From positions 1 to 64,000 of the forward strand of contig JAEUTP010000007.1 in NCBI GenBank assembly GCA_016787705.1: DNA of 64,000 nucleotides, written 5' to 3'. The notes below the pieces were generated by a model that saw nothing but the letters and a program-made list of their open reading frames with translations, ran no database searches and was not told the origin of the DNA. Both the position numbers and the translations under genes were made by a program. The DNA comes from Bacteroidia bacterium (lineage in GTDB: Bacteria; Bacteroidota; Bacteroidia; B-17B0; Aurantibacillaceae). The stretch's first letter is position 1. Each line of letters begins with the position of its first letter. Of the stretch, positions 60,960-64,000 are shown one piece after another.

Positions 60960-62285
60960 CTAAAACAACTCCATTTGCTTGCTATCAGTAAGTACTTTTT
61001 TATATAAAGCAATTACGGTTAACCTTGCTTTAGCATGATCTACCATCGGTTCAACATATTTTGAAGTGCCAAATTCCGGCACCCATTTTTTTATATATTC
61101 AAATTTTGGATCGAATTTTTTTTGTTGTTCTGTTGGGTTAAACACTCTAAAGTAAGGCGCTGCATCGCAACCACTGCCAGCCGCCCATTGCCAGCCCCCG
61201 TTATTTGCACTCATATCAAAATCATTTAACTTTTGTGCAAAGTAAGCTTCACCCCAACGCCAGTCTATTAACAGATCTTTTATTAAAAAACTACTTACGA
61301 TCATGCGCACTCGGTTATGCATAAAACCGGTTGCATTTAATTCGCGCATGCCGGCATCAACAATCGGAAATCCGGTTTTGCCTTCACACCATTTTTTAAA
61401 ATACTCCTCGTTATTTTGCCAGGGAATACCGTCGTATTGTTTTTTAAACGAATTAAATGCCGCATGCGGAAAATGATGTAATATCATCATATAAAAATCG
61501 CGCCATATTAATTCATTCAACCAGGTTTCACTTAAGGGCAAACTTTTTTCTACTAAACTTCTAATACTTACAGCACCAAAACGCAGATAAATACTTAAAC
61601 GGCTCGTACCGGTAATGGCCGGAAAATCGCGTTGTTGCTTGTATTTTTGAATTAATTCTTTATCTACACTGATTTTTTTATTTAAAACAATATCGGTTTT
61701 TTTAAAACCAATTTTTTGCAGTGATGGAATTTCTTCTGCGTTTAAGTTTACAAAATTTTTAAAGTACTTTTTTGTTGGATACGCTTTGTAATAAAATGGC
61801 TTAAGTGTTTTTTTCCATTTATTGGAGTAGGGTGTAAAAACCGTGTAAGGTTCACCATTATCTTTTATTACTTCATCTTTTTCAAAAACGCATTGATCTT
61901 TATAGGTTTTAAATTCAATATTATTTTTTTGCAATAATTGTTTTATTTCTGAATCACGCTCGTTGGCATAGGGCTCGTAATCATGGTTGGTATAAACATT
62001 TTTAACCGAGTGATCTTTAATTAGTTTTTTAAAAACCTCTTCAGGTGTACTATAAAAAACAGTTAAGGTTGAACCAAGCAAAATCAATTCTTGATTAATA
62101 CCGGTTAGAGCCTGGTGTATAAAATCAACACGCCGGTCATTCTTATCCTCCAACCGATCTAAAATATTCTTATCAAAAATAAAAATTGGCAACACGTTTT
62201 TATTTTCTCGCAAAGCATAATATAAGCCAGCATTGTCCTGTAAGCGAAGATCTCTTCTAAACCAAAATAATGTTACATCTTTCAT
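60960..62285 (-). CDS. cryptochrome/DNA photolyase family protein
   Basis: 441 residues. N-terminal Rossmann domain starts VTLFWFRRDLRLQDNAGLYYAL; the FAD-binding helical domain has RLSIYLRFGAVSIRSL, WLNELIWRDFYMMILHHFP, GKTGFPIVDAGMRELNATGFMHNRVRMIVSSFLIKDLLIDWRWGE and AANNGGWQWAAGSGCDAAPYFRVFNP. The NGGWQWAAGSGCDA segment and length are typical of class I CPD photolyases, which use blue light to split cyclobutane dimers. Cryptochrome cannot be excluded without testing. Confidence 0.92.
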   Translation of the reverse strand: MKDVTLFWFRRDLRLQDNAGLYYALRENKNVLPIFIFDKNILDRLEDKNDRRVDFIHQALTGINQELILLGSTLTVFYSTPEEVFKKLIKDHSVKNVYTNHDYEPYANERDSEIKQLLQKNNIEFKTYKDQCVFEKDEVIKDNGEPYTVFTPYSNKWKKTLKPFYYKAYPTKKYFKNFVNLNAEEIPSLQKIGFKKTDIVLNKKISVDKELIQKYKQQRDFPAITGTSRLSIYLRFGAVSIRSLVEKSLPLSETWLNELIWRDFYMMILHHFPHAAFNSFKKQYDGIPWQNNEEYFKKWCEGKTGFPIVDAGMRELNATGFMHNRVRMIVSSFLIKDLLIDWRWGEAYFAQKLNDFDMSANNGGWQWAAGSGCDAAPYFRVFNPTEQQKKFDPKFEYIKKWVPEFGTSKYVEPMVDHAKARLTVIALYKKVLTDSKQMELF

Positions 62286-62368
62286 ACACGGTTATTATTA
62301 ATTGTTATATGTAATACGCCATTTAATTATTGTTTTTCTTTTTTGTGATGGCTATTTCATAAAATAAA

Positions 62369-62397
62369 AAAACCCTCCAGCTATGGTAGGGTTAATT
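62369..62397 (-). terminator. terminator after the sigma factor gene
   Basis: Minus strand: AACCCTACCATAGCTGGAGGGTT forms an interrupted stem followed by TTTTTTTATTTT, about 25 nt beyond the stop of the leftward sigma gene and upstream of the photolyase start. Confidence 0.75.
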
Positions 62398-62422
62398 TAA
62401 ACAACACACAAAATTTTAGAAA

Positions 62423-62929
62423 CTAATTTCTAAAATGTTTTAAGCCATCCATTAAAATTTTGCGGGCTATAAATATCCTGCTTTTAACGGTTCCTAACGG
62501 CAATTTCATTTCCTGTGCAATTTCTTCATATTTATAACCATTATAATAACGGGTAAAAGGCACTTTATATTCGTCGCCTAAATTTTCAATATGGCGAATT
62601 ATTTCTTTTGCATTTAAACGACTTTCGCTATGATCATAACTGTTTTGTTTAAAGGCACGGTCCATAGCAATATCATCACCTTTACTAATTAATTGTTTTG
62701 TTTTTACATTGCGGCGGTAGGCATTAATAAAAGTATTCTTCATAATTGTAAATAACCACGCTTTAATATTGGTGCTTTCTTCAAATTTTTCACGGTAGGT
62801 TATCGCTTTTAAATAGGTATCCTGTAAAAGATCTAAGGCGTCGTCAGTATTTCGGGTAAGACTTAAAGCAAAGTTTTTTAATGAACTTTTTTCGTTCATT
62901 ATCCTGGTGTTAAATTCAATTGCTGTCAT
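62423..62929 (-). CDS. RNA polymerase sigma-70 family factor
   Basis: 168 residues from the ATG at 62929 (starts upstream add a non-family lead). Region 2: FALSLTRNTDDALDLLQDTYLKAITYREKFEE, NIKAWLFTIMKNTFINAYR. Region 4: LGDEYKVPFTRYYNGYKYEEIAQEMKLPLGTVKSRIFIARKIL. The sequence is of a short ECF-like type very common in Bacteroidota. No anti-sigma gene is adjacent, so regulation is probably at another level. Confidence 0.92.
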   Translation of the reverse strand: MTAIEFNTRIMNEKSSLKNFALSLTRNTDDALDLLQDTYLKAITYREKFEESTNIKAWLFTIMKNTFINAYRRNVKTKQLISKGDDIAMDRAFKQNSYDHSESRLNAKEIIRHIENLGDEYKVPFTRYYNGYKYEEIAQEMKLPLGTVKSRIFIARKILMDGLKHFRN

Positions 62930-63182
62930 ATTTCGTCTTTTTAAGTGGTTGAATTCTACATAAATATAAAAATTGTTTAACAAATTGCATTAAAGATTAA
63001 ACAAAAAGATTGTTAAATCAGTAGTCCAAATGGATGCAAATCAAATGCCAGCCAGTTTATGCCGCTTTTGTGGAAATTTTTGCACAAATAGTTCAATGAT
63101 ATATTCCCCTCATATACGTAAAAATCCCCGTATTTAGATTTATTCAGGCCATATTAAGCCTAAAAACCGCTTTTCTTTGAAT

Positions 63183-63216
63183 AGAGATAAAAATGTACTT
63201 TTACTATCTAAAAATT
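63183..63216 (+). promoter_or_regulatory. AGATAAAAATGYACTT motif upstream of lysS
   Basis: AGATAAAAATGTACTT (63185-63200) followed by ATCTAAA lies 25 nt before the lysS ATG and repeats, with one mismatch, the left arm and centre of the inverted repeat at 3802-3839. The 295-bp region from 62930 holds nothing else I can name except a weak ATACG/CGTAT repeat near 63115-63135. Confidence 0.3.
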
Positions 63217-63224
63217 TTTAAAAT

Positions 63225-64000
63225 ATGTCGGCACACTTAAGCGAACAAGAACTACAAAGAAGACAAAAGTTAACAGAACTTAGGGCATTGGGCATTGATC
63301 CATATCCTGCAGAAGAATTTAAGGTAAATGTAAATGCGTTAGATATAAAGGAGAATTACGATCGTGATAAATTAAATTATAAAGATATTTCAATTGCCGG
63401 GCGTATTATGAGTGTGCGCGATATGGGTAAAGCATGTTTTGCAGTAATTCAGGATGCTACAGGCCGCATACAGTTATACATTCGTAAAGATGATATTTGC
63501 CCCGGCGAGGATAAAACGCTTTATGATGTTGTTTGGAAAAAACTAATAGATATTGGTGATATTATTGGCGTGAACGGATACGTGTTTACTACAAAAACCG
63601 GCGAGATATCAATACATGTAACATCATTAAAAGTGTTAAGCAAATCATTAAAGCCTTTACCAATTGTAAAGACTGATGAACAAGGAAATTCATTTGATGA
63701 AGTAAGTGACCCAGAATTCAGGTATCGTCAGCGTTATGTAGATCTTATTATCAATCCGCAGGTGCGCGATACATTTAAAAAACGTACGCAAATTATTAAT
63801 TCAATTCGTACAACATTAACCAACGCAGGTTTGTTGGAGGTGGAGACGCCTATCCTGCAAAGCATTCCCGGTGGTGCAACAGCGCGACCTTTCATTACAC
63901 ATCACAATGCATTAAACATGCCTTTGTATTTGCGTATTGCCAACGAACTTTATTTAAAACGATTAATTGTTGGTGGCTTTGAAGGTGTATTTGAATTTGC
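63225..64000 (+). CDS. lysS: lysyl-tRNA synthetase (class II), 5' part
   Basis: 258 residues to the window edge; the gene continues beyond it. It charges tRNA-Lys. Visible: the start [23 protein letters not shown], an OB-fold anticodon domain ([22 protein letters not shown]), [15 protein letters not shown], class II motif 1 ([24 protein letters not shown]) and the start of motif 2 ([21 protein letters not shown]). The order and spacing are those of bacterial LysS. Confidence 0.96.
   Translation, partial: MSAHLSEQELQRRQKLTELRALGIDPYPAEEFKVNVNALDIKENYDRDKLNYKDISIAGRIMSVRDMGKACFAVIQDATGRIQLYIRKDDICPGEDKTLYDVVWKKLIDIGDIIGVNGYVFTTKTGEISIHVTSLKVLSKSLKPLPIVKTDEQGNSFDEVSDPEFRYRQRYVDLIINPQVRDTFKKRTQIINSIRTTLTNAGLLEVETPILQSIPGGATARPFITHHNALNMPLYLRIANELYLKRLIVGGFEGVFEF

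Overview
The window is an AT-rich chromosomal segment of a Gram-negative Bacteroidota (Bacteroidetes) bacterium; I cannot place it more precisely. The grounds are: several secreted proteins with C-terminal type IX secretion (T9SS) sorting domains, Bacteroidetes-type promoters (TAnnTTTG -7 boxes), a DUF5686 outer-membrane protein, a PcrB-like prenylglyceryl-phosphate synthase, and an ATP synthase operon (a-c-b-delta-alpha-gamma) without beta and epsilon. It is mostly core genome: I see no insertion sequence, prophage, CRISPR array or toxin-antitoxin pair.

Layout. 1-3.7 kb: tail of nuoN, then leftward genes for a KdnB-like Kdo 8-oxidase, a Tat-exported superoxide dismutase, a biotin carrier protein and a secreted protein. 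3.9-10.8 kb: rightward peptide-binding lipoprotein, DUF5686 protein, glycosyltransferase, lptB, rdgB. 10.8-16.3 kb: DUF4304 gene and rsgA (leftward), thiolase, gcvT, a MORN-repeat protein and tRNA-Ala(GGC). 16.3-26.4 kb: DbpA-like helicase, a beta-solenoid protein, a TPR-SpoIIE phosphatase followed by a fossil gene tail, gcvP, a TPR paralogue lacking its phosphatase domain, an alpha/beta hydrolase and a SPOR-like protein. 26.5-30.5 kb: sucA-sucB.

30.7-54.5 kb is richer in surface and accessory genes: a PA14-T9SS protein, a PQQ-type sugar dehydrogenase with a T9SS tail, an operon of a double D-Ala-D-Ala ligase with DUF1543 and an ABC-2 permease, a metallophosphoesterase, an ECF sigma factor overlapping a gene that joins a cytoplasmic head, an inner-membrane helix and a predicted outer-membrane beta-barrel, several PKD/T9SS proteins (two of them paralogous), ahcY, and a compact operon PPTase-pcrB-tenI-pnuC-NR kinase. 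54.7-60 kb is the atpBEFHAG operon with a perfect 16-bp hairpin after atpE. 60-64 kb holds a fatty-acid desaturase, a photolyase, a second sigma factor and the 5' part of lysS.

Most notable: the sigma factor/trans-envelope barrel pair (39.1-41.0 kb), the fused double Ddl, the phosphatase-less TPR paralogue together with the fossil phosphatase tail at 20.56 kb, a set of promoters whose -7 box lies only 3-8 nt from the start codon (predicting leaderless mRNAs), the atpE-atpF hairpin, and several palindromic dispersed repeats, one of them inside the ddl coding sequence.
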